DNA of 64,000 nt from Methylotenera sp. (GCF_029945535.1 NZ_JAQSCU010000013.1:435522-499521); one strand, 5' to 3'. Counted from the first letter of the stretch, positions 8,310 to 17,340 are shown. A program made the numbers and translations. Notes: generated by a model not told the origin, from the letters alone.

Positions 8310-9512
8310 ATGGAAGCATTAGTTTCGTCAAATGACGTATTGTTTGTATTATTAGGCGCCATTATGGTGCTTGCTATGCATGCGGGTTTTGCATTTTTAG
8401 AAGTCGGTACCGTTCGTAAGAAAAATCAGGTTAATGCGCTAGTTAAAATCATGGTGGACTTTTCCGTATCGACCATTGCTTACTTCTTTATTGGTTACAG
8501 CATCGCATACGGCGTCAATTTTTTCAGTGGTGCAGAGGTGCTAGCCGCAAAAAATGGGTACGGATTAGTTAAATTCTTTTTCCTTTTGACCTTTGCTGCA
8601 GCGATTCCTGCCATTGTGTCTGGTGGCATTGCAGAACGCGCAAAATTCAACCCACAACTTGCAGCCACTTTTTTAATTGTAGGTTTTATTTACCCGTTTT
8701 TTGAGGGCATCGCTTGGAATAACCATTTTGGCATTCAGCATTGGTTTCTCATTACATTTGGCGCTAAGTTTCATGATTTCGCAGGTTCAGTGGTTGTTCA
8801 CGCGATGGGTGGCTGGATTGCACTTGCCGCTGTAGTTTTATTGGGTGCTCGCCAAGGTCGCTATAGCAAAGACGGTCGTTTACATGCACATCCACCTTCA
8901 AATATTCCATTTCTAGCTCTAGGCGCTTGGATACTTACTGTTGGTTGGTTTGGTTTTAATGTGATGTCAGCACAATCCATTCAAGGTATTTCTGGTTTAG
9001 TTGCAGTTAATTCACTCATGGCACTGGTTGGTGGCACGTTGGCGGCTTTAGTGATGGGTAAAAATGACCCTGGCTTTGTACATAATGGCCCGTTAGCTGG
9101 CTTGGTTGCGGTGTGCGCAGGTTCAGATGTCATGCATCCTCTAGGCGCATTAGTGACCGGTTGCGTTGCTGGTATGTTGTTTGTTTGGGCGTTTACACTG
9201 ACGCAAAACCGTTTAAAAATTGATGATGTATTAGGTGTGTGGCCGTTGCATGGCTTATGTGGTGCTTGGGGTGGCCTTGCTGCTGGTATCTTTGGTGCTA
9301 AAGCGCTTGGTGGTACAGGGGGTGGCGCCGATGGCATCAGCTTCATATCACAACTTTTAGGTACGAGCTTGGGTATTGTGATTGCGCTGATTGGCGGTGT
9401 GATTGTTTACGGCACACTTAAAAAAATTACTGGAATCCGCTTAAGTCAGGAAGAAGAGTTTGATGGCGCTGATTTGAGCATACACAAAATTGCATCTAGT
9501 GCAGAGGATTAA
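8310..9512 (+). CDS. amtB: ammonium transporter AmtB
   Basis: A 400-residue Amt/Mep/Rh family inner-membrane channel for ammonium uptake with about eleven transmembrane helices. The twin pore histidines are present at His164 (VVHAMGGWIA) and His314 (LHGLCGAWGG). The N-terminus enters the first helix directly without an obvious cleavable signal. A potential Shine-Dalgarno GGGGA lies about ten bases before the ATG. Regulation is unusually readable: a sigma-54 promoter and two NtrC-type boxes lie upstream, so expression should rise under nitrogen limitation. No glnK gene accompanies it, although GlnK normally gates AmtB, so the PII partner must be encoded elsewhere. A terminator follows. Confidence 0.95.
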   Translation: MEALVSSNDVLFVLLGAIMVLAMHAGFAFLEVGTVRKKNQVNALVKIMVDFSVSTIAYFFIGYSIAYGVNFFSGAEVLAAKNGYGLVKFFFLLTFAAAIPAIVSGGIAERAKFNPQLAATFLIVGFIYPFFEGIAWNNHFGIQHWFLITFGAKFHDFAGSVVVHAMGGWIALAAVVLLGARQGRYSKDGRLHAHPPSNIPFLALGAWILTVGWFGFNVMSAQSIQGISGLVAVNSLMALVGGTLAALVMGKNDPGFVHNGPLAGLVAVCAGSDVMHPLGALVTGCVAGMLFVWAFTLTQNRLKIDDVLGVWPLHGLCGAWGGLAAGIFGAKALGGTGGGADGISFISQLLGTSLGIVIALIGGVIVYGTLKKITGIRLSQEEEFDGADLSIHKIASSAED

Positions 9513-9827
9513 ACGTTCATGACTTAAGGTGATTAAAAAGAATAAAGTCTGTCGAAAATTGAAACTAAAAGGCTCTTACTGAGAGCCTTTTTTGATACTA
9601 CTAGGAAAATTTAGTCGCAATCCTATTAATGGATATTGGATATTTCTGGAATATCAGTATATTTAATATATGCAAACATAAACTTTAATAGCAAGAATTA
9701 AAAAACTAATGTCCGATTCGGCCCATTGCAGTCATTCAGTTTTTAAAGAAACCTTTGTTAAATCTACAGTTGAAATGCATAAAGATGTCTTTAGTATGCC
9801 TTTTATATATGCTGATTTAGTCTAAAT
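9513..9827. other. intergenic region between amtB and the HxlR regulator
   Basis: This 315 bp AT-rich stretch separates the convergent amtB and HxlR-family genes. Apart from the amtB terminator near its left end I see no open reading frame with a credible start, no RNA gene and no strong repeat. Confidence 0.6.
9569..9592 (+). terminator. rho-independent terminator of amtB
   Basis: AAAGGCTCT and AGAGCCTTT form a perfect stem around a short loop and are followed by a T-run, about 60 bp after the amtB stop codon. Confidence 0.85.
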
Positions 9828-10235
9828 TTAGTCCGTACTGTTTCTTGCATCCATAATTCTTGGTAAGTTGCTTTCAATCCAGTCTGCCAGTGTGCTGATG
9901 TGAGCAGCCACCTCTTCACCTAGTGGTGTCAAGCTATACTCAACATGTGGCGGCACCACCGGAAAAGATTTTCGGTTTAAAAAACCATCCGACTCTAAGC
10001 TTTGTAAAGTTTGGGCTAACATTTTCTCACTGACGCCGTTCACTTTTTTGCGAATCTGACTAAAGCGTGCTGTGCCTTCAAGCAACACCATGAGTACAAG
10101 TACTCCCCACTGACTTGTTACATGCTTGAGCACACTTCTGGATGGACATTCTGCAGCTAATAATTCACCACGTTGTAATCGCAAGGTTAATGGCAATAAC
10201 GCAGTAGATTTTTCAATGTTGTCAGTTATTTTCAT
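9828..10235 (-). CDS. HxlR-family transcriptional regulator (YtfH-like)
   Basis: A 135-residue winged-helix repressor/activator of the HxlR (DUF24) family. The family hallmark is a conserved N-terminal cysteine, here in AAECPSRSVLKHVTSQWG. It is followed by the helix-turn-helix region RFSQIRKKVNGVSEKMLAQTL and the wing. Family members sense aldehydes, quinones or other electrophiles through this cysteine. The gene is divergent from qorB, the same arrangement as ytfH-qorB in E. coli, so it probably controls qorB and itself from the shared 79 bp region. The name HxlR comes from the regulator of the formaldehyde-responsive hxlAB genes of Bacillus. Direct control of the hps/phi genes in this window is not supported by sequence. 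Confidence 0.87.
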   Translation of the reverse strand: MKITDNIEKSTALLPLTLRLQRGELLAAECPSRSVLKHVTSQWGVLVLMVLLEGTARFSQIRKKVNGVSEKMLAQTLQSLESDGFLNRKSFPVVPPHVEYSLTPLGEEVAAHISTLADWIESNLPRIMDARNSTD

Positions 10236-10250
10236 ACTTACCTTTTTGTA

Positions 10251-10277
10251 CGTACTTACTATTTGTTAGTTAGTGCG
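10251..10277. promoter_or_regulatory. candidate HxlR-family operator between the regulator gene and qorB
   Basis: An imperfect inverted repeat (CGTACTTACTA and TAGTTAGTGCG, nine of eleven positions complementary, 5 bp gap) sits in the middle of the divergent promoter region. It has the size expected for a dimeric winged-helix regulator. Binding is inferred from position and symmetry only. Confidence 0.5.
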
Positions 10278-10314
10278 TTATCTTATCACTTCTATTTAAT
10301 TTAAGGAGATAAAA

Positions 10315-11169
10315 ATGATTGTTGTCACAGGTGCTTCAGGTCAATTAGGTAAACTTGTCATTCAGTTTTTATTAGAAAAAATCCCTGCATCTGAAATCAT
10401 CGCAGCGGTACGCAACCCAGAAAAATCTAAAGAGTTAGCAGAGCTTGGCGTACAAGTCAGGCAGGCTGATTACAATGACCCCGCGTCGTTAAATCAGGCT
10501 TTTAAAGGCGCTGAAAAGATATTGTTAATTTCATCTAATGAAATTGGCCAAAGAACTGCGCAGCATAGTGCGGTGATTGCGGCAGCAAAACAAGCCGAGG
10601 TTAAGGTTATTGCATATACCAGCGTGCTTAAGGCAGACACGTCTCCACTGGCTTTAGCGGGTGAGCATTTGGAAACGGAACAAGCATTGAAAGCTTCTGG
10701 TGTGCCATTTGTCATATTACGTAATGGCTGGTATACAGAAAACTATACTGCAAGTATTCCTGCTGCATTGGCACATAACGCGTTCTTAGGTAGTGCGGGA
10801 GATGGCAAGATTGCTTCAGCTGCGCGGAAAGATTATGCCGCCGCGGCAGCAACAGTATTATTAAACCCCGTTATATCAGGGTCGATTTATGAGCTTGCAG
10901 GTGACGATACCTATACCTTAGCAGAATTTGTAAATGAAATTGCAAAGCAATCAGGCAAGGCTGTGAGCTATGTCAACCTATCTCAAGATGAGTTTGCAGC
11001 AGCGCTAGAAGGTGCGGGGTTACCAAAACCATTTGCAGCGTTAATTGCAGACTCCGATGTAGGGGTATCTAAAGGCGCACTGTTTGATGACAGCCATCAA
11101 CTGAGTAAGTTGATCGGATACTCTACTCAGCCATACAGCACTTCAATTAAAATAGCTTTGCAAGGTTAG
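10315..11169 (+). CDS. qorB: NAD(P)H:quinone oxidoreductase, NmrA/QorB family
   Basis: A 284-residue atypical short-chain-dehydrogenase/NmrA-like protein similar to E. coli QorB (YtfG), which reduces quinones with NADPH. The nucleotide-binding motif TGASGQLG lies at residues 4-11, and the Rossmann strands continue with AAVRNPEK, a segment that reads the NADP phosphate. The ending IGYSTQPYSTSIKIAL is typical of the family. A strong AAGGAG ribosome-binding site precedes the ATG. It is divergent from an HxlR-type regulator, supporting inducible detoxification of quinones or other electrophiles. The natural substrate is inferred from the family. Confidence 0.87.
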   Translation: MIVVTGASGQLGKLVIQFLLEKIPASEIIAAVRNPEKSKELAELGVQVRQADYNDPASLNQAFKGAEKILLISSNEIGQRTAQHSAVIAAAKQAEVKVIAYTSVLKADTSPLALAGEHLETEQALKASGVPFVILRNGWYTENYTASIPAALAHNAFLGSAGDGKIASAARKDYAAAAATVLLNPVISGSIYELAGDDTYTLAEFVNEIAKQSGKAVSYVNLSQDEFAAALEGAGLPKPFAALIADSDVGVSKGALFDDSHQLSKLIGYSTQPYSTSIKIALQG

Positions 11170-11176
11170 TCCAGAC

Positions 11177-11214
11177 TAATCGATAGCTGATGTATTCATT
11201 TCAGCTATCGATTA
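11177..11214. terminator. hairpin between convergent qorB and AraC-family genes
   Basis: A perfect 14 bp stem (TAATCGATAGCTGA and its complement) with a 10-base loop lies 7 bp past the qorB stop. There is no clean T-run, so it may act as a terminator for either strand or as a transcript-stabilising structure. Confidence 0.5.
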
Positions 11215-11342
11215 CAGTAGGTGTCTTATATTCTTTACGGGCATCTTAATAGATTAACTTGACTGGCTACTTTGGGCCGCTTATCGTCAATTTCAAATGA
11301 ATGGGTAAAGATCGGCCCAAGGCGATCATTAGCACACAAAAC

Positions 11343-12203
11343 TTACTTGAGAGGCAAGTAAACATCAGTAATCAGCTCATGTTCTGGGGTTTCTGGCAGT
11401 AAGTTTAAATAATGAAAATATAGCGGAAAATCACGTAGCTCCTCTCTACTATCGGGTAGCCATTCCCTATATAAATAGTATGCGCAGGCACCTAACCTAT
11501 CATGCGAGCCATAATGTCGGATTACTGCACATCGCCCATGAGGAATCATCTTGGTGATCACACGCTGTGGGTTTTCTGGCACGTTTTCTAAGACTGATCC
11601 GCAAATATCAAATCGAAACTGTGACGGATCTGTCGTATCGGGGTTGTCATAAGCAACCCCATAAGTCTGGCTTGTTTTTACGGGGGATAAACCACTAGTT
11701 TTGCGCCAATCGATAAATATTCCCACTGAGTTATTAACCAATGAGGGAGCACCTCTATGCTCAAGCGCCGCCACCTTGATCTCCTCAAATTTTACAATCT
11801 GTACTTCCATCAGCTGTTTCCTTTCTTTTTTTGGCAATTCGTATCGTTGACTCCATGGTTCCCATGCCGGTTTTCGGCGAAATCCAGAGGGCGTTTGCCC
11901 AAATGTATGCTTAAAAGCACGAGAAAATGACTCAGGATTTTCGAAACCAGCATCCAACCCAATATCTGTTATCTTTTCCAACTTATTAAATGCAAGTCGG
12001 TAGGAAGCTCGTTTGAGTCGCATTAACTGTATATATCTAAAAACGCTGATTCCGGCATATTCAGAAAATTGACGATGAAAGTGATATGGCGAGAAGTTTG
12101 CCACTTGACTCAATATTTCCACGGTGAGTGTTTCACCTAGGTGATGTTCGATATAATCTAATACCTTATTGAACCGAGCTGTGTAAGTATTTGCACTTGC
12201 CAT
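11343..12203 (-). CDS. AraC-family regulator with GyrI-like effector domain
   Basis: The 286-residue protein begins with an AraC/XylS double helix-turn-helix DNA-binding domain (about residues 8-108, including the segments NFSPYHFHRQFSEYAG and GFENPESFSRAFKHTFG). It continues with a GyrI-like small-molecule-binding domain (about 130-286). This domain order is shared with Rob- and BmrR-type regulators that respond to lipophilic compounds and control efflux or detoxification genes. It is convergent with qorB and separated from it by a hairpin. No obvious target operon is adjacent, so the regulon is unknown. Confidence 0.87.
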   Translation of the reverse strand: MASANTYTARFNKVLDYIEHHLGETLTVEILSQVANFSPYHFHRQFSEYAGISVFRYIQLMRLKRASYRLAFNKLEKITDIGLDAGFENPESFSRAFKHTFGQTPSGFRRKPAWEPWSQRYELPKKERKQLMEVQIVKFEEIKVAALEHRGAPSLVNNSVGIFIDWRKTSGLSPVKTSQTYGVAYDNPDTTDPSQFRFDICGSVLENVPENPQRVITKMIPHGRCAVIRHYGSHDRLGACAYYLYREWLPDSREELRDFPLYFHYLNLLPETPEHELITDVYLPLK

Positions 12204-12428
12204 ATCTTTTACCGCATATGTCTGAATGAGACAGAACTATACGGTGTCGCAAGACGCGTGTCTTGACTGAGATTGCTTTATATTGGGATTTGGCTTGAAC
12301 CTAGGTTATTAGGTGATGCGCGGCTTCGTATTTATCAATATCAGCCAGCGTAGTCCGTATGCCATACGGGGATAATTTTACTTTTGATCACCGAACTTCC
12401 CCGTAATTCTTACAGACTACAGGTAATC

Positions 12429-13274
12429 TTAACTGTAGCTTAATTTAGCCACAGCTTGCGCTCTTCTAGTCACATTCAGCTTTTCAAAAACATGCTTTAG
12501 ATGACTTTTTACCGTATTTTGGCTGATATACAAAATCATTGCGATTTCGCTATCGGTCTTACCTAGTTTTACCCAATCAATAATCTCTAATTCGCGCATG
12601 CTTAGATTGTACGATTTAATCGCAGAAACTCTTTCAGCTTCTGAAATGTCTACGGGTTCAATATGTTGAATTTTTCTAAGTACGTTATCAATATGTGGCA
12701 TGAGCAGCCCCATTAATGAGTCTTGCACCATAAACGTGGAATCGGTACTAAAGAAAACGTATAGACAATCGTTACTTGCACGCAAGTCACTTAAACCATA
12801 GACGAGTAACGATTTAAATTCGTTAAATATGTCGGGTAGTTTTGATTTTATTTCGTCGTTTTCGTCGACCTTGTCAATATTATTGACAGTCAGCCAACGG
12901 TTATTATTGGCCGACCAAGTCTTGTACAACTGCCGCATAAGAGCTTCAGTTTTTTCTGGGGAATCAAATAAAGCTTGTGTATTGATGTTCGCCAAATTGG
13001 AAGCAACATCATAATTAAAGTTAAATTTTTGCGAGTTTCTGTCAAAATTACCCCAGCAAGCCAGTAGCATATTATGCGGCAAAACCTCAGCCACATTGGT
13101 TTGTAGCCAGTTGTAAAAATCAATATGTTTATTAACGCTGTATGAGGAAGCGATAATCGAAAGTATTTTTTCAGATAAATTAGGTGTTACAGGTTTTTGA
13201 TTTTTTTTATATTTATTATCATTTTTAATATGTTGCAGTGAGTGGTCGACTGACGTTTTTGCGTTCATGAACAT
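12429..13274 (-). CDS. LuxR-type transcriptional regulator, EpsA-like
   Basis: A C-terminal LuxR-type helix-turn-helix is clear (about residues 215-275, with RELEIIDWVKLGKTDSEIA and the recognition-helix segment NTVKSHLKHVFEKL). The N-terminal 200 residues, with HIDFYNWLQTNVAEVLPHNM, resemble the sensory part of the XrtB/PEP-CTERM-associated regulators called EpsA in methylotrophs, which control exopolysaccharide genes. I use the ATG at 13274. An in-frame TTG at 13289 would add five residues, but neither has a strong ribosome-binding site. No exosortase or polysaccharide cluster is in the window, so the EpsA assignment rests on similarity of the N-terminal pattern only. Confidence 0.75.
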   Translation of the reverse strand: MFMNAKTSVDHSLQHIKNDNKYKKNQKPVTPNLSEKILSIIASSYSVNKHIDFYNWLQTNVAEVLPHNMLLACWGNFDRNSQKFNFNYDVASNLANINTQALFDSPEKTEALMRQLYKTWSANNNRWLTVNNIDKVDENDEIKSKLPDIFNEFKSLLVYGLSDLRASNDCLYVFFSTDSTFMVQDSLMGLLMPHIDNVLRKIQHIEPVDISEAERVSAIKSYNLSMRELEIIDWVKLGKTDSEIAMILYISQNTVKSHLKHVFEKLNVTRRAQAVAKLSYS

Positions 13275-13451
13275 TTTAAATTGACTCAAAGTTAGTGTTA
13301 TTAATAATAGCTATGCAAAATTTGTGCCTTAAAAGCGTTGCTGTTGAAAATTCGATTTTTTCTTCTGCTCACCTAGCATTATGTTTCAGTCTAACGCGGG
13401 TTCACTATGTTAAAATTTAGGTATGACAATTCAACTATCTCAGCTTTAAAT

Positions 13452-14138
13452 ATGGCGCGTTTTCATGTGATTATTCCTGCGGCTGGCAATGGCAGTCGCA
13501 TGGGGGCAGATGCACCTAAGCAGTATTTAAATTTGCATGGTAAGACATTAATTCAGCATGTCATCAACGTGTTTGATCAATCAATTAGAGTTAGCACCAT
13601 ACATATTCTAATTAATCAGGAAGATGAGCATTGGCGTAGCACTTATTTACATTCCAGCAGCAAGCTGCAAGTGCATTATTGCGGTGCAGATACCCGCGCA
13701 GGAACGGTTTTAAATGGTTTAGAGGCTATTCAGAACCAAGTGGAAGATGACGATTGGATTTTGGTACATGATGCCGCGCGACCAGGTTTAAGTAATCTTC
13801 TGCTGAATCATTTGTTAAATACGTTAGAAAATGATGCTGTAGGCGGCTTATTGGCAATGCCTTTGGCGGATACCTTGAAGCGAGCGGGTGATGATCAGCG
13901 AGTTTTAGCCACTATTCCGCGCAATGATTTATGGCAGGCGCAAACGCCGCAAATGTTTCGCTATGCCACACTAAAGAAAGCACTTGCTGAGTTTAACGGC
14001 ACGCCAACAGATGAGGCGGAAGCGATTGAGGCTTTGGGTTTAAAACCTAAATTGGTGACAGGTGAATTGCGGAATCTTAAAGTGACTTACCCGCAAGATT
14101 TAGTGGTATTGACAGCATTGCTAGAGGGTCAGTCTTGA
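13452..14138 (+). CDS. ispD: 2-C-methyl-D-erythritol 4-phosphate cytidylyltransferase
   Basis: IspD joins CTP to methylerythritol phosphate in the MEP isoprenoid pathway. The nucleotide-binding loop PAAGNGSRMGADAPKQYL sits at the N-terminus, and the conserved segment VHDAARPGLSN is present in the middle. The upstream in-frame ATG at 13407 would add 15 residues that lack family similarity, so I start at 13452, where the reading MARFHVIIPAAGNG is typical. The resulting 228 residues match family length. ispF follows after 31 bp, and the two form the common ispDF operon. Confidence 0.93.
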   Translation: MARFHVIIPAAGNGSRMGADAPKQYLNLHGKTLIQHVINVFDQSIRVSTIHILINQEDEHWRSTYLHSSSKLQVHYCGADTRAGTVLNGLEAIQNQVEDDDWILVHDAARPGLSNLLLNHLLNTLENDAVGGLLAMPLADTLKRAGDDQRVLATIPRNDLWQAQTPQMFRYATLKKALAEFNGTPTDEAEAIEALGLKPKLVTGELRNLKVTYPQDLVVLTALLEGQS

Positions 14139-14169
14139 ACACGGTTTTAATAGATGAGTTAATGAGAAC

Positions 14170-14649
14170 ATGAATATGCGTATCGGTCATGGGTTTGATG
14201 TACACCAACTAGTGGTTGGCAGAAAGTGCATTATTGGCGGGGTAGAGATTCCTTTTGAAAAAGGCTTGGATGGGCATTCTGATGCTGACGTTTTGCTGCA
14301 TGCAATATGCGATGCCTTGCTTGGTGCAGCGGGGCTAGGTGACATAGGCAAACACTTTCCACCAAGTGATAATAAGTTTAAAGGCATAGATTCGCGGGAA
14401 TTATTGCGCCATGTCGTTGCCTTATTAAAAGTTAAAAGCTATGTGGTGAACAATATTGACGCGACTGTTATTTGCGAAGCGCCAAAGTTATCCCCCCACA
14501 CGGCACAAATGTGCGCCAATATCGCGGCAGATTGTGCTGTAGACGTGACACAAGTTAATGTGAAAGCCACTACTACAGAGAAACTAGGTTTTACTGGCCG
14601 TGGCGAAGGTATTGCTGCTGAGGCAGTTTGCACTATTATTAAGAACTAA
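14170..14649 (+). CDS. ispF: 2-C-methyl-D-erythritol 2,4-cyclodiphosphate synthase
   Basis: IspF cyclises CDP-methylerythritol phosphate to the cyclodiphosphate in the MEP pathway and is a zinc-dependent trimer. Metal ligands Asp10 and His12 are visible in GHGFDVHQL, and the region [25 protein letters not shown] is fully conserved. The C-terminal [19 protein letters not shown] is also canonical. Length is 159 residues. A second ATG two codons in is an equally plausible start. It is the distal gene of the ispDF pair. Confidence 0.95.
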   Translation: MNMRIGHGFDVHQLVVGRKCIIGGVEIPFEKGLDGHSDADVLLHAICDALLGAAGLGDIGKHFPPSDNKFKGIDSRELLRHVVALLKVKSYVVNNIDATVICEAPKLSPHTAQMCANIAADCAVDVTQVNVKATTTEKLGFTGRGEGIAAEAVCTIIKN

Positions 14650-14740
14650 ACCTGCTTTTAATTATCATTACTCTTTTTTAGTTAGAGTATGTAAACAGAT
14701 ATTTAGATGAATGAAACAAATTTACTTGAATTGAACACAC

Positions 14741-16567
14741 ATGTTTAAATGGTTTCAAAACCTAGCTTCACCTTTCCCCGATACACTCATCACCACGCCA
14801 TCCAAAAACTTTTGGACGTTTGCATGGAGCTGTACGCAAGGTCTACGCCCATACCTGTTGGGCATGACAATTTTTACAGGCTTAATCGCCGCGTTTGAGG
14901 CCGCTTTGTTTGCCATGATGGGCAAAATTGTCGATTGGCTAAGCAACGTACCAAAAGATTTGTTATGGCAAAACTACACTACAGATTTAGGCGTTTTGGC
15001 CATTGTATTAATCTTGAGTACGTTTTTTATCGTCATGCAGACTATGTTTAAGCATCAAACATTGGCAGCTAATTTTCCTATGCGCATGCGTTGGAATTTC
15101 CACCGTTTAATGCTGAATCAAAGCATGAGTTTTTACCAAGATGAATTTGCCGGCCGTGTCTCTGCAAAAGTCATGCAAACTGCGCTGGCAGTGCGTGATG
15201 TGTGGTTTATTGTGGCAGATATTATGGTGTATGTTGTCGTGTACTTTGGCAGTATGGTGGGCATAGTGGCGTACTTTAACTCGCTCATTGCCATTCCATT
15301 CTTAGTTTGGTTAGTCGCTTACGTCGCTTCTTTAAGTTACTTCGTGCCACGTTTAAGCAAAACATCGCGCATGCAAGCCGATGCACGTAGCTTAATGACA
15401 GGGCGAATTACAGATGCCTACACCAACATCAGCACAGTCAAGTTGTTTAGCCATGCAGGACGCGAAGGCGCTTATGCAAAAGATGCTATGCAAGAGTTTA
15501 TAGGCACCGTGCATGCGCAAATGCAACTGGTGAGCATGGTAGAAATCATCAACCATGCATTGAATATGTTGTTGATTATTGCAACCAGTTTAAGTGCGCT
15601 GTATTTATGGAGCAAAGGCCAAGTTTCAGTAGGCGGCGTAGCTGCTGCAACCGCTATGTCACTGCGCCTAAACGGTATTTCGCACTGGGTAATGTGGGAG
15701 ATGACGTCTTTATATGAGCAGGTCGGCACAGTGCAAGATGGCATGAACACACTAACGATGCACAATAATATTAACGATGCCGCTGATGCAAAACCGATAC
15801 AAGTTAAGCATGGCGAAATTAAGTTCGACTCAGTGGATTTTAGCTATGGTGGTAGCAAAGTTGTGCTTAAAAACCTTAACTTAAACATCAAACCAGGCGA
15901 AAAGGTGGGGCTAGTCGGTCGTTCTGGCGCAGGTAAATCTACCATTGTTAATTTACTATTGCGTTTTTATGAAGTAGAAAGTGGCAGTATTTTGATTGAT
16001 GGCCAAAATGTAAATCGTGTCACTCAAAATAGTCTGCGTGAGAACATTGGTATGGTCACGCAAGATACGTCGCTTTTACATAGAAGCGTGCGCGACAATA
16101 TTTTATACGGCCGTCCCGATGCTACAGAAGCCGAGATGATTAGCGCTGCTAAACGTGCTGAAGCACATGATTTTATTTTGTCGCTACAAGATTCAAAAGG
16201 GCGCACGGCTTATGATGCGCATGTTGGCGAGCGTGGAGTGAAACTCTCTGGCGGCCAGCGTCAGCGTATTGCCATTGCGCGAGTCATGTTAAAAGATGCG
16301 CCGATTTTATTGTTAGATGAAGCTACCAGCGCCTTGGATTCAGAGGTTGAGCAAGCGATTCAAGCCAGCCTATATAATTTGATGCAAGGTAAAACAGTCG
16401 TGGCGATTGCGCACCGCCTATCAACTATTGCAGCGATGGATAGACTCATCGTTTTAGATGAAGGCAAAATCGTAGAAGAGGGCAATCACCAAGCACTGCT
16501 CAAGCAAGGCGGTCTTTACGCAAGTCTATGGGCACATCAGAGTGGTGGTTTCTTAGGCGAGCAGTGA
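14741..16567 (+). CDS. ABC exporter, fused permease and ATPase
   Basis: A 608-residue half-transporter of the MsbA/MDR exporter class. Residues 35-320 form a six-helix ABC transmembrane domain. Residues 355-600 form the ATPase, with Walker A GRSGAGKST at about residue 392, the signature LSGGQRQRIAIARV at about 502 and Walker B ILLLDEATSALDSE at about 520. It should function as a homodimer, or as a heterodimer with a partner not seen nearby. The extended N-terminus (WFQNLASPFPDTLITTPSKNF) is typical of a betaproteobacterial subgroup annotated as multidrug or lipid exporters. The substrate cannot be assigned. It is followed by a REP-like repeat pair. Confidence 0.9.
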   Translation: MFKWFQNLASPFPDTLITTPSKNFWTFAWSCTQGLRPYLLGMTIFTGLIAAFEAALFAMMGKIVDWLSNVPKDLLWQNYTTDLGVLAIVLILSTFFIVMQTMFKHQTLAANFPMRMRWNFHRLMLNQSMSFYQDEFAGRVSAKVMQTALAVRDVWFIVADIMVYVVVYFGSMVGIVAYFNSLIAIPFLVWLVAYVASLSYFVPRLSKTSRMQADARSLMTGRITDAYTNISTVKLFSHAGREGAYAKDAMQEFIGTVHAQMQLVSMVEIINHALNMLLIIATSLSALYLWSKGQVSVGGVAAATAMSLRLNGISHWVMWEMTSLYEQVGTVQDGMNTLTMHNNINDAADAKPIQVKHGEIKFDSVDFSYGGSKVVLKNLNLNIKPGEKVGLVGRSGAGKSTIVNLLLRFYEVESGSILIDGQNVNRVTQNSLRENIGMVTQDTSLLHRSVRDNILYGRPDATEAEMISAAKRAEAHDFILSLQDSKGRTAYDAHVGERGVKLSGGQRQRIAIARVMLKDAPILLLDEATSALDSEVEQAIQASLYNLMQGKTVVAIAHRLSTIAAMDRLIVLDEGKIVEEGNHQALLKQGGLYASLWAHQSGGFLGEQ

Positions 16568-16595
16568 TGGCTATATAAACACATTCTCTCCACTT

Positions 16596-16665
16596 CGTCA
16601 TGCCGACGAAAGTCGGTATCCAGCGTAGTTAAAGTCACTGGATTCCAGCGTATGCTGGAATGACG
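16596..16665. repeat. REP-like inverted repeat pair, copy A
   Basis: Two small palindromic units face each other: CGTCATGCCGAC...GTCGGTATCCAG, and then CTGGATTCCAGC...GCTGGAATGACG. Each unit has the form CGTCATtCC-core-GGaATCCAG. Related copies occur at 17519-17546 and 24604-24675. The element lies directly after the ABC exporter gene. Confidence 0.8.
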
Positions 16666-16726
16666 AGTAGGCGTTGAGTTGTTATTTAAGCATTAAGGAA
16701 GTTTTATCAGAATTAAGGAGCCATAA

Positions 16727-17200
16727 ATGACTATAGAAACTCGTCCACCAATCCCTCCATACACCCGTGAAACCGCCATTCAAAAAGTGCGCATGGCGGA
16801 AGACGGCTGGAATAGCCGTGATCCACAACGTGTGTCAATGGTCTATACCGTTGATTCGCAATGGCGTAACCGTGCTGAATTTCCAAAAGGGCGTGCTGAA
16901 ATCGTCGAGTTTTTAACTCAAAAATGGGCAAAAGAGCATGACTACAGACTGATTAAAGAGCTTTGGGCTTTCGATGGGAACCGGATTGCTGTGCGCTTTG
17001 CTTACGAGTGGCATGATGATGCAGGCAATTGGTTTCGTTCATACGGCAACGAAAACTGGCAATTTGATGCCAATGGTTTAATGGAGTTACGCTACGCCAG
17101 CATTAACGATTTGCCGATTAAAGAAACTGACCGTAAGTTCTTTTGGCCATTAGGGCGCAGACCAGATGAGTATGCGAGTTTGAGTGAGCTTGGCCTGTAA
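16727..17200 (+). CDS. DUF1348 / NTF2-like protein
   Basis: A 157-residue protein of the DUF1348 family, which adopts the SnoaL/NTF2-like cone fold. Recognisable stretches are [20 protein letters not shown], the central [18 protein letters not shown], and [18 protein letters not shown] near the C-terminus. No enzymatic function is established for the family. A good AAGGAG ribosome-binding site precedes the ATG. The gene is flanked on both sides by repeat-rich non-coding DNA and is probably a single transcription unit. High conservation suggests a real but unknown metabolic role. Confidence 0.82.
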   Translation: MTIETRPPIPPYTRETAIQKVRMAEDGWNSRDPQRVSMVYTVDSQWRNRAEFPKGRAEIVEFLTQKWAKEHDYRLIKELWAFDGNRIAVRFAYEWHDDAGNWFRSYGNENWQFDANGLMELRYASINDLPIKETDRKFFWPLGRRPDEYASLSELGL

Positions 17201-17205
17201 ATGAA

Positions 17206-17234
17206 GTAGGGTGGGCAACTTGTTGCCCACGCGG
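17206..17234 (+). repeat. GTAGGGTGGG-type palindromic repeat, copy 1
   Basis: GTAGG is followed by the perfect stem GTGGGCAAC/GTTGCCCAC and then GCGG. It begins five bases after the DUF1348 stop codon and may also serve as its transcript end. An inverted relative is at 17717-17742. Confidence 0.7.
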
Positions 17235-17276
17235 AAGAATCTGAATTACGCACCATTCCTTTTCGCCTCTAGGCGA

Positions 17277-17310
17277 GTTACTTTCTTTTGCGTGCTCAAA
17301 AGAAAGTAAC
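17277..17310. repeat. inverted repeat GTTACTTTCTTTT / AAAAGAAAGTAAC
   Basis: A perfect 13 bp inverted repeat with an 8-base spacer. The surrounding string is of a kind I recall as dispersed intergenic repeats in several proteobacteria. It is the left part of a larger element that ends with the IR at 17341-17447. Confidence 0.7.
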
Positions 17311-17340
17311 CAAAGAAAAGAGCCCCCCTCCCGCTTATTT

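Noticed and set aside
9828-10235. HxlR-family protein as the direct regulator of hps and phi in this window
   Set aside because: Its divergent partner is qorB, and no matching dyad was seen in the hps or phi leaders, so the link would rest on the family name alone.
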